The notes: generated from the sequence alone by a model not told the origin. A stretch of 64,000 nt of DNA from Lingula anatina (GCF_001039355.2 NW_019775724.1:566061-630060); one strand, 5' to 3'. Numbered from the stretch's first letter, positions 12,121-25,017 are shown. Translations and numbers: made by a program.

Positions 12121-14606
12121 ATGAGTTCCACTGGAGGGGCTAATCCCGTGGGATATGATATGAAATACGATGATGGCCAAAATAGGTACGCTATATATGA
12201 TACTATTCCTGGCACTTTCAATAAAAACGGTAAGTTAAAAAAATACACACATTAGTAAAATGGACGCAACAATATAATTGTTAAGAAGTGCATAATGTGC
12301 AGTCTTTGGTTTAATAGTTGGACCAGATGGAAAATACAAAGCGCCTTCTGAAACACCTGTGTATTGTGTAAAACGATTCGTAGTTAAGTGTCCTCATTTT
12401 ATAAATTGTACCAACAAACTGCTTTGCTGATAAGCAATTTTCGAGCTTATTTACTATCAACAGCTAGATGGAGATTCCCGTTTGAACTTGTGTTGGACTT
12501 TTTTTGTGATGAATGTACATTTTTAGTGCCATTCATTGCTTGTTACATAATCCGTACCTTCTAAAGACCCACATTTTTAAATCTGTCTATTGCTCTTAAT
12601 TTTTTATATAGTTTTAATAAGATTGAGTTTTTAGTAGTGTTAAGTTTAAATGGTTCCGATGAGTGTTTTAGATTAAAACATTGTAGTGATTTTAGTGATG
12701 TTACTTATATTTTCATTGTAAGGCGCCTTGAGGTAGTATATAAAGGGCCAAATAAGAAACTTATTATTATTATTATTATTATTATTGGAAGAATAGATAT
12801 ACTTGTTTCAACATGCGCACTACTTTACACGTATGTTCTGATATAATAATAATAATAATTATTATTATTATTGTTATTATTATTATTATTTGTTCGTTTA
12901 AGACCAAAGGAGTGAAGTCAGTGGAACGCCTGGTAAACAAACTACAAAACTGAAGACAATGGTAGCCTTGGGACTTCTTTTAATTACTGGTGGAATAACT
13001 TCAATTGTGATGTCAGGTTAGTACTAGTAGAAGATAGTGCCCTAAACCACAAAATGGAATATATACAACGGGCGTTGTCCTGCTGGAGCAAAAGTAGGGT
13101 TGGGTGTTGATGCTTTCATGACACAATCACCACAATTCCAGTCTGGAAATTGCCACTTGTGACCGCCAAAATCATAAAACTGTACCAAAAGCAATGGCCA
13201 ATGGTACGAAACTTGTCCAGATCAGATGGCCGCGGCATGATGTTAACTTGTAATTAAGTCTTCTAACTCGGATTATGATGCCAGTGTCATATAGCATTGA
13301 TGGTGGACAACAAAATAATGCAAGACCTTGTGCCAATTTGTTTTCAAATGAGACGTCTGAAAATCTAAGCTAGCCATTGTCTAATGTCACACAAGCGTAT
13401 CAGTCCTCTGCTATAGGTCTCAGATGGTGATCTGTCACTGAATACAGTGGCCATACTCACATACGCATATTTGGTCGTTTTGAAGCTCTGTGGTGAAAAC
13501 ATATACTTGCGTTTCTTTATTTGGCTAGTATATTTTAGTATGCCTTAAATAATACATCTATTTAAGTAAGAGTTACTAGGATTTCCATGGAAGGAAATCA
13601 CTCACAGTGCCTCTTGTCATCAGCAATAGGTGCCGACAAGTTATTTTGAAATATATATAAACAGAAAATGTTACATTAATATATCATCTATCCGTGTTTC
13701 CTTTCAGAACTCATCAGTAAATCGACTGAAGTAAACATTGGTAAGTGGCATGTACGTTTTCTGGCGTTATCTATCACAATAATTTTCCATATAACAAGGG
13801 CATTAATAATACGTTTCGATCAACGGGATTCTCTTGCTTGCCATGTCTTGTTTAGATGTATTCTGTTTTTAGAGTAACATTGCCAGTGCCAGTCTCGGAT
13901 GTTTTGTGGTAAGACTTTCCCAGAGACTTTTATTTCTTAAATGATTTTCTTGCTTGGAATTCCCTTCATTTTCTTTGTGAAGTCTGATGTTTTGATGTAC
14001 TTACCTTTCTAGGTAATTCCAAATTTACATTCAACTTTTCCACACCGGATAACATCAATTATTCTATCAAGTTCCCCATCTCTGATTTCTCCAGGCGGGA
14101 CCGCGTTCGTTTTGACGTGAAAGGTACGGTACAGTTAAGTAAGTATTCTTTCTGCTTTCAAAGGGCACAACATAGTGGTATAATGGCCGATTTTTGATTA
14201 GCATTTATATTTATTAAATTGAATTCTGCCTTAATTTTCAGGCGATGAGGTTTACATCATAATCAAAGAGCGTGGAAGAAGTGCTTTCACATTCGTCATT
14301 ACCTGTTGTATGTATGTTTATGGATTAAATATTACCAATCCAGCCATTTTATTGAAAATTCCAAGCATGTTCGACGATCCTGTTATTAATTATGGGTATC
14401 AATTTCGAGACCTGATAGGTTCAAGAAAATATTATGCCTTCTGGTTAAAATGGAATACAACGACATCCACTATAGCATTTGGACAGGGTATTGTCCCCGG
14501 ATGGCAAAGTAGCATCCGGTATACAAAGGAACAGTTTAATGAGGTGACAGAAATACACGGTGCCACAGGATTCGGTTACACGGCTGACTGGATTGTGTAC
14601 ATTTAA
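12121..14606 (+). CDS. Array gene A: type II membrane protein with Methyltransf_FA-like ectodomain
   Basis: Five coding exons: 12121-12229, 12903-13016, 13708-13740, 14013-14123 and 14242-14606. All introns are GT-AG and phase 1, giving 243 residues. Exon 1 gives a cytosolic tail with YAIYDTIPG (Y26). Exon 2 gives Lys-flanked TM helix about 56-73, N-inside by the positive-inside rule. Exon 3 is a stalk. Exons 4 and 5 (about 87-243) match the Methyltransf_FA (farnesoic acid O-methyltransferase) domain pattern: FSTPDNINYS, RVRFDVKGDEVYIII, FWLKWN, TEIHGATGFGYTADWIVY. Adjacent Cys 144-145 precede a variable segment with an NIT sequon. The family name is historical, and a binding role outside the cell fits the topology better than methyl transfer. 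Introns are interrupted by a transposase-like remnant and TTA repeats. Confidence 0.85.
12762..12890. repeat. ATT/AAT trinucleotide repeats in intron 1 of gene A
   Basis: A TTA run at about 12762-12786 and a mixed ATA/ATT run at about 12843-12890 lie just upstream of the exon 2 acceptor. Similar ATT tracts sit near the same intron in copies E and F. Confidence 0.9.
13066..13500 (-). pseudogene. Degenerate transposase-like remnant (QQDNAR)
   Basis: Read on the minus strand, this intronic stretch yields broken frames. One contains GNFQTGIVVI followed, after a stop, by LQQDNAR, which resembles the QQDNARPH region of Tc1/mariner DDE transposases. Stops and frameshifts break it throughout. The half nearest 13326-13500 is also present at 29421-29601, showing that it is a dispersed repeat. 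Assignment to Tc1 rests on one short motif and is weak. Confidence 0.4.
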
Positions 14607-17488
14607 CCAAAGTTTGGCTCGGAAGACGAACTGGTTCACTTGGCTCACTAGCAATGCATAGCCATTGCCTGGGAAGACTTCACTGGCATTTCCTTTAGTT
14701 CAGACTTACAACTGACACGTGAACTGCCATGGGAACAATATATGACCTCACACTGGTTTTTCTCTGCGTCAGGATCAGTGGCAGGCACAGTTTGTGATTT
14801 TTAATCAAACCAATTGCACATTTGAACTGACATACCGTGCCTGCATCACACTTGATTTAATACACATGCACAAACCCTATAGAGGTACAAAGCGTGTAGA
14901 TTGTGTTGGATTTGGTAAACAAGCACTATGAAATATCGCTCTTAAAAGTTTGGAGGTATCACATGTACCTATTCAGACGTATAGACCTCAGGTCAATAGT
15001 TAAAGGTATTTGAATCGTATGTTGGCAACAAATTAGTTACACGCAAAAAAAAAAACTATTTGTAACACCTAAATCACACTTGTTTAGGACTTGTTACACC
15101 GCACTTTAAAAATAAATATACGCTGATTAATATACTTAAACAATTACTTCAGTGTTCGACGCACGTGCTTTCAAAGTATAATAGTGGAATAGAGATACGT
15201 AGGTGTATCTTTAAAACATTAAAATATCCGTATTGTCTGTAATTGCTTAAAGACAAGAATTCATTATGATCGAATTGATTTCTAGGGGATATTTTCGTAA
15301 GACATACAGTAATTTCAAGGCTCGGTTCTGAACCGAAGTTAAGAGATGAATTTTGTCCTGGAAACTATGTCTGCGTCGCAGACACCCACATATATTTTGA
15401 AGCCTACGTTTATATCGTGCATTCTTTACTTTTACGTTACCCAGCTCTGCTGCTGAAGTATAAAATTATTTGTAAATACCTGTGTTAAGCTGATCTTAAT
15501 GGTGCTTCAGGTAAAGCGTGCATTTTAATGGTCAAATCTGGCCGTTATTAAAATCTGTTTACCGTTTTCTATTTCCTCTTCATTTTTTACAGTAATATTT
15601 TATTTTTAATGACAGGCGAATGCTTAAGAATAAGGGTGCGTTCACAATGATACCATCGTACTAGGTAGATCAATCCAACTCCGCGGGGACTCTCACCGAA
15701 TGCATCAGATTAAAAGTTTAGCATTCCTCCCTGGCGCTAAGTATATAGAAAACAGAAAAGCTGTTAATTACACGCGCACGTTGTAAAAAAGAAGAGGCGT
15801 GTGAATTAGTTAATCTGACTACATTCGGCTAAGGTACCCTCGGAGTTTGATCGATCTACCTCGTGCAATAGCTGCATTGTGAATGCACCTTAAGACAAGT
15901 ACTTCTCTCGATAAAACGCAGATGTAATGCTTTGATTAGAATACCGCAGCCAAAGTCACTTGATGGTCGCAGTTTATTACTAGCACTACTATGGTCAAAC
16001 AATAAAGTTCTGTGTTTAACGATAAGGATGCGTCGTTTATCTGTACACATATTAGGCTTACTGTATGATAATTTTCTACACGACATTTAGTATTTTAGAG
16101 ATAAACGGTAGTTAAAGACATTCTCTGCAATATAATTAACGTAATTAGCAAGAACCCGGCATGATATCTTGACTATGAAACTCACCAACATAGTCATTAT
16201 CATCTGCATGCATACATGCACCGTTAAGAGGTTGAGGTATGTTCCTTGCAAAATTACTGTTAATGAATACGCCGTATCCAATCAAATAAACGGAAGCGGC
16301 TTTAAATTTACCGGCCGAGAGAGGAGCATTGATTTGATCTTCTAGGTAAGTGATCGCATGACTGTAATGGACGACTACAGTAGACGTTCAGGAGCTTGAA
16401 GTGACAGGAGACACTCTACTCCATCCGATTACTCGCAAGCACAAGTACTCACAGGTAAATACAAGATGCTCTCTACCTGGTCACAGGCTGATTTTTTCAC
16501 TTTATATATTCCTAATATAACTAATTAGATAATTCTAAACACTCTGTACTGTAAGCCGGCGATGATATGCGAGTAAAATTTATGATCACATTTTACAAAA
16601 TTAATATGGCACTGGCATTTGACGACCCCCCTTCTCCAAGAAGTAGGCTATTAATAGTTTTAACTATTTTTTTCTGGCAGTAATCGCTTGCATAACAATG
16701 CAATATCGCCTGTGCAGTTTTGGGAAATTCCTCCAAACGTGACGTTTGCCAGACAATCATGCAAAGAAACACAGAATGTAAAGAGCGTTTACCACCCAAG
16801 CGCTACGCTGAGTTTCTAACGGCGCCAAGCCAAATTATTTACTCCCGGTTAGAAATAGATGGCATTGCAGTGTACATGTCCAGCGAGAAGTTTTGCGTAG
16901 AATTAACGTCATTTCTCAGCTGGCCTCGGTGTCTCTTAGAAGACAAACAATATAATTTTACGATTCATTACTTTTCACGCACTGCATCTAAGTTTTTTTC
17001 TCAAATCAAAAGTTCTTATCCATGTTTCCTTTGTTGACAGAGGCTTCTATTGTGTAACATGGGGTATACATCTTTCTTCATCTGTAAGTGTTATTCTTTG
17101 TTTCAGACCAGCATTTTAAAGTGAGCCATGTCCGTCATCCCGCCACTTATAGGTATACTCACTTTGACTTTCCTTTATTATACATAGATATGTCCATCTA
17201 CAGGAAACATGGAGACTAGAACAATTCTGTATTGTCTCTTAAAATTATAAACTTAAATAAATGATTTACCTTCACAATTTCTAGCAATTTTAAACAGTAT
17301 GCAATTCTATGCTGGGTGGGTTCGTTAAACCGTGTAGTAGTATTTTTCAAAGCTAAGCATGTGATATCAAATGCAACACCAAAAAGCACTTTCTGTGGAG
17401 ATAAGTGAAAGCCATGGAAGCCAATTCATACAGAGGAGTATCCTATATTTTCAGGGTATACAAACGATAACAGTACAAGCCTTTTCAG
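14607..17488. other. Intergenic region between gene A and the cysteine-rich gene
   Basis: It holds the 3' flank of gene A with AATAAA-like signals (about 15108) and a foldback MITE. A Cys-containing open stretch around 16720-16960 could be an upstream exon of the next gene, but no consistent splice sites were found. The 5' end of the cysteine-rich gene must lie here or remain unseen. Confidence 0.5.
15635..15889. mobile_element. Foldback MITE, same family as 19149-19380
   Basis: Ends are GGTGCGTTCACAATG and CATTGTGAATGCACC. Arms continue with AGGTAGATCAATCCAACTCC and its complement near 15850. It is flanked by ATAAG / TTAAG, an imperfect 5-bp target duplication. The interior shares ACAGAAAAGCTGTT with the element at 19149. 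Confidence 0.8.
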
Positions 17489-17655
17489 TGCTTGTTCGAG
17501 TACAGAAGCGATCGGAACTCCACCACTGGCTTGTGGCGATAACACACGCTGTGTACGGAATCCGCTGCTGTTCACGTTTATAGTCGGCTCCCCTCAGGCG
17601 TGTCTCTGCCCGCTGACCACTGTACCCTTGCCGAATGGAACGTGCCAGAACAGTA

Positions 17656-17697
<42 letters not shown>

Positions 17698-20600
17698 GGG
17701 GGGGGGGGGGTCTAATATGCTGTTTATACCTTTACGTGCAAAAAGTCACCAGGTTTTATCTTCTTTACGAGAGTGACCAAACATGCAGAAATTTTAAACT
17801 TGGGTTGTATGCAGATCGTAAGTTCGTTAACAGTTTCAAATATGGTATACCTATATATGAAAAGTTTTTTAAAAACAGTTTTATTTTCCAGGATATTTTT
17901 TGCTATGTTTAGGTCTAGCGCGCATTTTGTGTCTTTTAGTGAATTTGTGCAGGTCATTTTGTCTTCTCTGTAGTTTCATGGTGTTGAATTCATGTAGGCA
18001 AATGTTCACAAGCTCAGCAGAGCTGTTTTCTGCTCAAAAGTAAATAATACTAAGTGCACATGACTGAAATCTTTCATTTATTCAAATGACGAAAATATAT
18101 TAAATATAAAGTTATGGGGGATGATCAAAACAGCATGAAACTAATTGTGACACATACATCCTCCATACAATGGAGAAAAAAGTGGGCGAGAGAAAAACAA
18201 CGGCCACAAAATGTGAGAGAAGCTCACATCTCACATCCCCGACATCCAAGATGCGTGAACTACTTTACAGAAGGACATTTCTGGGCCAAAAATTTCGTAT
18301 ACTCATTTCGTGCACTGAATTAATTTCGACAAGATATATCTAATCTTGTGATCTAATACATGCATGTAATCAGGGTGCAATAGCGCATGGCGGGGGCGTG
18401 CCGGAAATACAAACAACAAATAATACATCAAGATAAATATAAAGCAAAATGTGTTTAAAGTTAATAACATTTTTATGTGAACTTAAAACGTTAAAAAAAA
18501 ACTCAGAAACGTTTACAGAGCGGCACATCTTCTAGCAGTATACTCCGTGTTTTTTCTCCGTGATGTCACTGCTTCTCTTGATTGCTTATGATAAAACAAC
18601 ATTTAATGTTAACTTTTTCTAACATATTTGAAGTTTCACGAAGTTAATTGATTACACGATGTTTAAGGTGTGCATATCATTGTAGTTCAAGGATCATCCT
18701 GCCAAAATGACCAAGACTGCAACACGAAGACCTTTGATTGCATTGGTTTAAACAGTCTAGGATTGCCGCAGATTTTCGTTGAATTTTTTACGGTATGTGT
18801 ATGAAGATACCAAGACTTTCACACACACACATACACTAGTTGTAGATGAGCAGTTAATCATTTGTTAAATTTTACACGGAATCTTTGTACCTTTTCATGC
18901 AAGCAGCACGAGCATCACATTCCTCTTTGGGAGACATAATTCAAATTACGTATGTAGGCCTACATGTTGAGTTAAGTGATGAAAATTGTAACGTACTGGA
19001 TATGAATATTTCAATTTATTTTTGAAACACGAGTTCTTATAAAATGATGTAAAGTAAATGCCCTGTAAGAGAATATTTTATCTAACAGGAAGAGCGAAAA
19101 GATGACCGCTGGTAAAACTACAGCATCTCCTCACATTAGTACGCTAAGGGCCCATTGCCAATGAAACAATAGGTCTACGTAGATCGATCCAACTCCCTGG
19201 GACTCTCGTTGAATGCAATCAGATTAAGACATTTACACACCTCCGGACGTTGAGTAGAATACAGAAAAGCTGTTGGAATCAAGAGGGGCGTGTTTATATG
19301 TTAAACTGATTGCATACAGCGAGACTCCCCGCAGAATTGCATAGATCTACGTAGACCGATAGTTTCTTTAGGAATGAGCCCTACCAGACAGTTCATTATC
19401 TCCGTCAAGGAGGTTATCTTTTGGTTCCATTAGTTTGTTAGCTTGACTGGCTGTTAGCATCATAATGCAAAAGGTTATGGGCGGATTTTGAGGAAATTTT
19501 CAGGATAGGTCAAACATGATGACCTTTAATTAATCAATGCTTAATTATAAGTTTATCATTTGTCTTGGCAGAGGACTGCTCTCTCTGAGTGCTATTCTAG
19601 TTATCAATGCATTTCAACTACTTTACTGCAATTTATTGTCTTTCTTTTATTCATTATCAGCTCATTCCATCTGCTTTGCCCATGTTTCTTGATCAGCATA
19701 TATTTTACCTACTTGCCTATGTTCCAATTTCAGCCTATCGTGCTGTTGTTGTGTCAGCTAACGGTGGAATACAATTTCCAAGTACCTCAATGGGCATGCG
19801 TAGAAGACTCGTGCAACCTGGTGGGAACTGGGGCGTTGTCGATAACACCTGGTCTGGTGCCGCCACCTGGGAGACGAAAACGAGAAGGTAGGAGTGACAA
19901 CACCGGCGTTCAATCAGGTCCTCTTCATATCGAGCGTTAGGCCTATACTTAAGCGACACACTGTACTGGTTCACATTGCGAGAATAACACATTTATGGCC
20001 TGCCTGGCGAAACCCACAGTCACCTAAGCGGCTACGCAGCAGGTTGCGGACTTGTTGAGAGCTCGAGTATAACCCTCTGTCGCGCGATTACCTATTAGGA
20101 CCTCCAAAAGTGAACCGTCACAGACTTTATCAGTTACATATGCCTCTTGATGAGGCTTCTTATCTTAACCAGTAGTGAAAGGGCTTTTGGTCCCCCCTTA
20201 CAAAGATCCTTGTGTGGCCAAATGTTGACTAAATTGACCTTGAGAGTAGATACATAAAATATATAAAGTCATAAGAAGTGAGGGAAAATGCCTTACGTGT
20301 ACTTTGGATCTCAGAATGGGCCTGACCAGGTCGCCAACTCTTCATATTTACGAGTATTTAATGTAGTATTACAGACAACGGATTAACTTTTTAAATGTTT
20401 TTATATCAATAACATAATAAGTACTCCTTAACAAAATAGTCCTTTTCGGTCCAAGCAGTGTCTTTCCAAACTCAGACCACGAAAAGTTATATATATATAT
20501 ATATATATAACGTGATGGGATAGAGAAATGGCCACAAATGCCCACCTGTTGGTCATATCTAACATCCACCGGTAGAGCGTATTCGTCACATGTTTTCAAT

Positions 20601-20967
20601 CACTAGGACTCATTGAACAAATTATTCTCACTTCTGTGCCTTCTATCTTTTTTTTCTTTTTGCAGTGTCCAACCCACCTGAAACTTCTGAGGGAGACCAA
20701 GGTTCCCGGTTGAAGGCGGTGCTGTCTAGGAAAACTAGAAGCGAAGCCAAAAGTTCCATGAGAGAGGAGTTTCTGTCCATGGATAATGCTAAATCAAGGG
20801 AAAAACGTGCCCCGCTTCCAACTGTGGCCTGCACGCTCGATCGCCTTGCATGGAACGTTATATTGAACATATTTGCCTTAGGAAACCCAGCAAATCAGCT
20901 GGATTATTCCTGTGCTCCTATCACCCAATGTAAAAAAAAAAGATCATTACAAGCAACAGCATGTTAG
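17489..20967 (+). CDS. Cysteine-rich, probably secreted precursor with furin-type sites (5' end missing)
   Basis: Four exons with matching phases: 17489-17652, 18686-18792, 19734-19887 and 20666-20967 (TAG). Together they give about 241 residues. Acceptors have good pyrimidine tracts (GCCTTTTCAG, CCAATTTCAG, CTTTTTGCAG) and donors are GT. The first visible exon has six Cys in an EGF/TIL-like spacing (LACGDNTRCV, ACLCP, NGTC). The second has GSSCQNDQDC and the third WACVEDSC. The third ends in PPPGRRKRE, and the last has SREKRAP, then a four-Cys segment ending CKKKRSLQATAC. RRKR and REKR fit furin cleavage, and a Gly before RRKR would allow amidation. No signal peptide was found, so the start lies upstream. 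I do not recognise the family. A prohormone or a secreted inhibitor are both possible. Confidence 0.6.
17658..17710 (+). repeat. Poly-T (39) followed by poly-G (14)
   Basis: This homopolymer block begins a few bases after the donor of the first visible cysteine-rich exon. Its length is likely unreliable in the assembly. Confidence 0.95.
19149..19380. mobile_element. Foldback MITE, CTAAG-targeting family
   Basis: Ends are GGCCCATTG and GAATGAGCC. Long arms pair GGTCTACGTAGATCGATCCA with ATAGATCTACGTAGACCGAT. The interior ACAGAAAAGCTGTT is shared with 15635-15889. Left flank is CTAAG and right flank CTACC. It lies in an intron of the cysteine-rich gene. Confidence 0.8.
19398..19603 (+). mobile_element. 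Diverged CCTCCGCCAAGG-type element
   Basis: Starts CTCCGTCAAGGAGGTTAT, then AAAGGTTATGGGCGGATTTT, TTTTCAGGATAGGTCA, and ends GAGTGCTATTCTAGTTA. This is the same order as in the elements at 25668 and 42377. It sits just before the exon at 19734. Confidence 0.75.
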
Positions 20968-22033
20968 AGCTTAGTACATTAATTGTGTGGACATTATGTC
21001 ACAATTATGTAATAAACATACCTCACTTGGATCTTTTTTGAAAATTGGCAAATTTTGAATAAAATATCATGGAAAAATTCCCCGAGAGTTAAACTAATCT
21101 TCTTACTTCAATTCATAACTACTAAAATGACCTATTAAAATCTAATAGCAATGTGTGTGTGTGTGTGTGTGTGTTTGTGTGTGTGTGGTATTGTGTGCAC
21201 GTGTATTGTCGGATAAAGTGTAATGTATCTCCCTGCAAGCTGAACCCATGTATCCCTGTGACAAAATAACCAAGAATTCACACTTGTTACTCACTAGATA
21301 TATGTCATAAGGTAATCAGGATATGGAAAACGCTAAGAACAAACTTTATTTTACAGTGGATAATATATATATAATAATATATAATAATATATATATATAT
21401 ATATATATATCTCACTGGCAGTTGTTGAACCATTTTGTATTAATATTAATATGACAAATGATGGCCTACTGAAATTTTCCCTAATAAACTTCAAACCATG
21501 CCAACGCTAGATTTCAAATTCACCCAACTTATAGTCGATTTAGAGCGGGCACTGATGAGAAGCATGTTCATTTTTTTGTTTGTTTTGCGTGATTTCATCA
21601 TTTTAGTTCCAAATATCAAGCGAGCCCGAGAACAATGTCAAATAAGAATGACACAAGCACGATTCCAGGTGAATCAGATTCGATTTAAAACACTATACTA
21701 GGCGAAGCAGTTTAATACAGGGACCAAAACAAGTTTCAAAGGCCATACAATTTATATAATGCGATGTGAAACATGATGTTGATGTCACCATACACAGTTA
21801 CCCCACTCAGGAAACAAAGAAGTAAGCGACATTTTGACACGAAAGCGATCAAAGCATGCAGTGGTTTAAGCTTAGAGAATGGTGGAAAATATGAATTATG
21901 TGCACATTGCGTTTAAAATATGATGAGCTACAAGCCATCATTTGATTCATTCAGTCTCACATTTCAGAAACCATTGTCGCATTCCCACATCGTTAAAACA
22001 CTTGTTTGTTGTTTCGTCTTTTTATGTGACTCA
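20968..22033. other. Intergenic region upstream of gene B
   Basis: It holds GT and AT microsatellites (21151-21187, 21365-21411). A block at about 21580-21680 (TTTCATCATTTTAG, CGAGAACAATGTCAAAT) is shared with the upstream regions of genes C, D, E and F. No gene is seen. Confidence 0.6.
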
Positions 22034-22093
22034 CTGTCCAAGCTGGCTTTAAAATTGGAGAGATATTTCAAACTACATATTTTCATACCAAAG
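22034..22093 (+). promoter_or_regulatory. Conserved 5' block of array gene B
   Basis: CTGTCCAAGCTGGCTTTAAA followed by ATTGGAGAGATATTTC leads to the start codon, as in the other copies. Confidence 0.55.
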
Positions 22094-23926
22094 ATGAGTG
22101 CTCCTCAACGTGTTCGTGCTGTGGAAAATGTTTATGTGACGCAAGATTTCTGTAATGACCAACAACGGTACGATGACACTATTCCTGGTGATTTCAAGGA
22201 AAATGGTATGTTTCGCATACATACATACATACATACTGTTGTTTGATTTCTGCTGATTTTACTTCCTTCATCTTGTAGTGTTTATTTTTGTTTGGTACCT
22301 TTAAGTTATCTTCAAAACGTGAAAAAAGAGACTCCCCTTTTTGCATATCCGTCAGGTATACAACAGTTGCTTGTGGACACAAAGGTGTTTAAATTGTCAT
22401 TTTTTTGTGAAGCATGGTTCATTTAAAACACGAATACTGACAATTTTAAAACTTGAAGCAATACAACGATCATTGTTTCATGTAGACCGAGATTAAAAAA
22501 ACAGATTCGAGGGGAAAGACGGTATAGTGAAATTGCAGACAGCTTGACAGGCAAATTAACATAACTTTCCACATTACCTGTGCTGCGGCACATCCCCATG
22601 TAACTGCACTGGCGTTTGTTCTGATATGAACGTTTGTGTTTTTAAGACCCACGTGGACAGGATAGTGAGATTAGAGAACCTCCTGCTCTATTTACTACAA
22701 AACTGAAAATAATGGCAGCCTTGGCACTTCTTTTAATTGTTGGCGGATTAATTGCAATTGTGGTGTCAGGTGAGTTAAAAATAGTTTTTCATAACACAAA
22801 AAGAAATAGATTTAAGTATGGCTTAAGAAAACAATAAATTTATATGTAAGAATTTTTGGACAAAGTTTTTTTAGAAGGAAATTATTTATAGTACTTCATT
22901 GTCACTGGCGCTAGGTGTCACTGAATCTATTTTCGTGCATGTGCAGTTTCAGAAAAAGTTGCGTTGCCCTATTTCGTACAGCATCTTGAATTATCAAAAT
23001 TCATTTATTTCAGAAGTTGGTAAATCAAGCCGAGTTGGTAAGTAACAAAAACGTTTTTGCCTACAACACAAACAATATCTCTAGGGTGGGTTACTTCCGA
23101 CGGCATTTATTACAGATGCAGATTTAAGAGGAGTCTGTGTCTGTTTCTTCACATATGCTCATTTGCTACATCCTTTTTTTTTTCAAATTAAAGGATAAAA
23201 GTTCAATCAAGACTGCTCTGTGGTACGTATACCAGTGGTTGAAATACTCCTTTGTATTATGTGGATTTTCTGTGTTTGAATATCTAAGCCTTCTTGTTGA
23301 CTTCAATGTTTTGATTATCTTTTTTGATGCACTCTTTTGTTTCCAGGTGTTACGAGATCTTTGTTCAAATTTTCCACTCCGGATAACATTAATTATTCCG
23401 TCAAGTTCCCCATATCTGATCTCGCCAGACGGGACCGTGTTCGTTTTGACGTAAGAGGTACGAAATTTGAATAAAAAAGTTTTTTTGGCTCTCTTCGTAT
23501 TTAAAATAGTCTGATATGTTTTATAATTTACTTTTATTTCACTCAAATCTCTGATTTTCAGGCGAGGAAGTTTGCATCATAATCAAACAGCGTGGAAAAA
23601 GTGCTTTCACATTCGTCATTACCTGCTGTGAGCATTTTCGCAATTTGAATATCACCACTCCCGCCGTGGTATTAAGAATTCCGAGCATGAATGACAACGC
23701 CGTACTTACTAATGCATATTTCAAACGCGATCTCATAAGCTCAAAAACATATTATCCCTTCTGGTTAAAATGGAATACATCGACATCCACTATAGTAATT
23801 GGAAGAGGTACTGTCCCCGGATGGCAATCGAGCATCCGGTGGACAACGGGACACTTAAATGAGGTGACGGAAATACACGCTGCCACAGGATTCGGTCACA
23901 CAGCTGACTGGATTGTGTACAACTAA
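22094..23926 (+). CDS. Array gene B: type II membrane protein with Methyltransf_FA-like ectodomain
   Basis: Exons 22094-22205, 22647-22769, 23014-23037, 23347-23457 and 23562-23926; all introns phase 1 GT-AG; 244 residues. The tail is diverged (RYDDTIPGDF), so the YDTI spacing of A, E and F is lost. The TM exon reads KIMAALALLLIVGGLIAIVV. The stalk exon is only 24 nt. The ectodomain has FSTPDNINYSVKF, RVRFDVRGEEVCIIIK, a Cys pair, LNITTPAVVLRIPS, then FWLKWNTSTSTIVIGRG and TGFGHTADWIVYN. An extra Cys replaces Tyr in EEVCII, and TTGHLNEV replaces the KEQFNEV of other copies. A possible polyadenylation signal AATAAA is at 24013-24018. Confidence 0.87.
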
Positions 23927-25017
23927 ACCACACTTTGTTTGGAGGACATGAGTAATTGGTTCATTCAGAACGCGTCACAGTTGCCCAGTAACATTTTGAT
24001 GGCCCTTTCCTTAATAAAGGTACAGGCACTGTAAAATTCCACACAGCACTTGAATTACTACATGTATGTTGGAATTCCTGATACTCGACCGGCGTCAATT
24101 TGTTTCTATATCATGATGAATAAAAAAAAGTACATTTTTATTTGCTACAATTTATTGCTACATGTAACCTAACTTCAAACTCCAATTTCATGAGTGGGGC
24201 GTTCTAATAAATGCAGTCCTAGGCCAAATTTCGAACATTGTTTCTGCTGGATGCAACTTTTGTCTTAACATTAGCATGTCCAACATTAGCATTTCCGCTT
24301 GCATCAGGCTTGATTCCATAGACTCATTTTTCGGAACGTGCATATTGCAATAGACTTCTTAAAAATTACACAGACACTGTTGAATATGTAGATCTGTGTG
24401 ATTAAAAATATTTTGAGAAAACATTCTACCACTGTTTTTTTCTGCATTCTATACATCCATCCAAAATATGCATACAGGGTTGACCAGTTCATTTCCACAG
24501 ATCGATCAGAATTTTTTCATTAAAATCTATGTCAAATTCATTCTATGAAACATCTGGTAGTCGCTCTAGAATGAACATTGATAAGAAGTCATGTTATTGG
24601 CGTGTTTTCATTATTATAGTTCCCCTTAAAAACCAAGTGAGTTCGAAAACAATGTCAAATAGAATGAGGTGAGTCAAATAGAATAATGCAAGCATGATTC
24701 TGGATAAACCAGTGTCGCCGTAAAAAATAACAGGAGGCAATGTAATTTGATGCCGGGATTTAAACGTTTCAAATGCCAGTACTTTTATACAGTGTGATCT
24801 GAAACATGACGTTGATATCACCAATCACGGCTATCACAACAGACAGTCATTTGGAGCGGCAAATGTATGAATGATGCGTAAATCGCATTTAAAAGAAACA
24901 AATACCATATATGGTTAAAATGGAGGGCAAGTGGTGCATTGATCTGTTCAGCTTCATGTTTCACAGTCCATTGTAGCCTTCATGCATTAGTCGTTTCATT
25001 ACTTTGAGCTGGCCCGC
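23927..25017. other. Intergenic region between B and C
   Basis: It contains AATAAA signals for gene B. The shared upstream block at about 24590-24830 (GGCGTGTTTTCATTATTATAG, TCTGAAACATGACGTTGATA) precedes copy C. No other gene is seen. Confidence 0.6.

Noticed and set aside
16720-17037. Cys-containing frame (CQTIMQRNTEC) as first exon of the cysteine-rich gene
   Set aside because: No donor with the phase needed to join the exon at 17489 was found, and no signal peptide is visible. Kept only as a possibility.
17057-17085. ATGGGGTATACATC followed by a GTAAGT donor as signal-peptide exon
   Set aside because: It ends in phase 1, whereas the exon at 17489 needs phase 2, and it is too short for a signal peptide.
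20490-20512. TATA box of a promoter
   Set aside because: It is a simple AT dinucleotide repeat inside an intron of the cysteine-rich gene.
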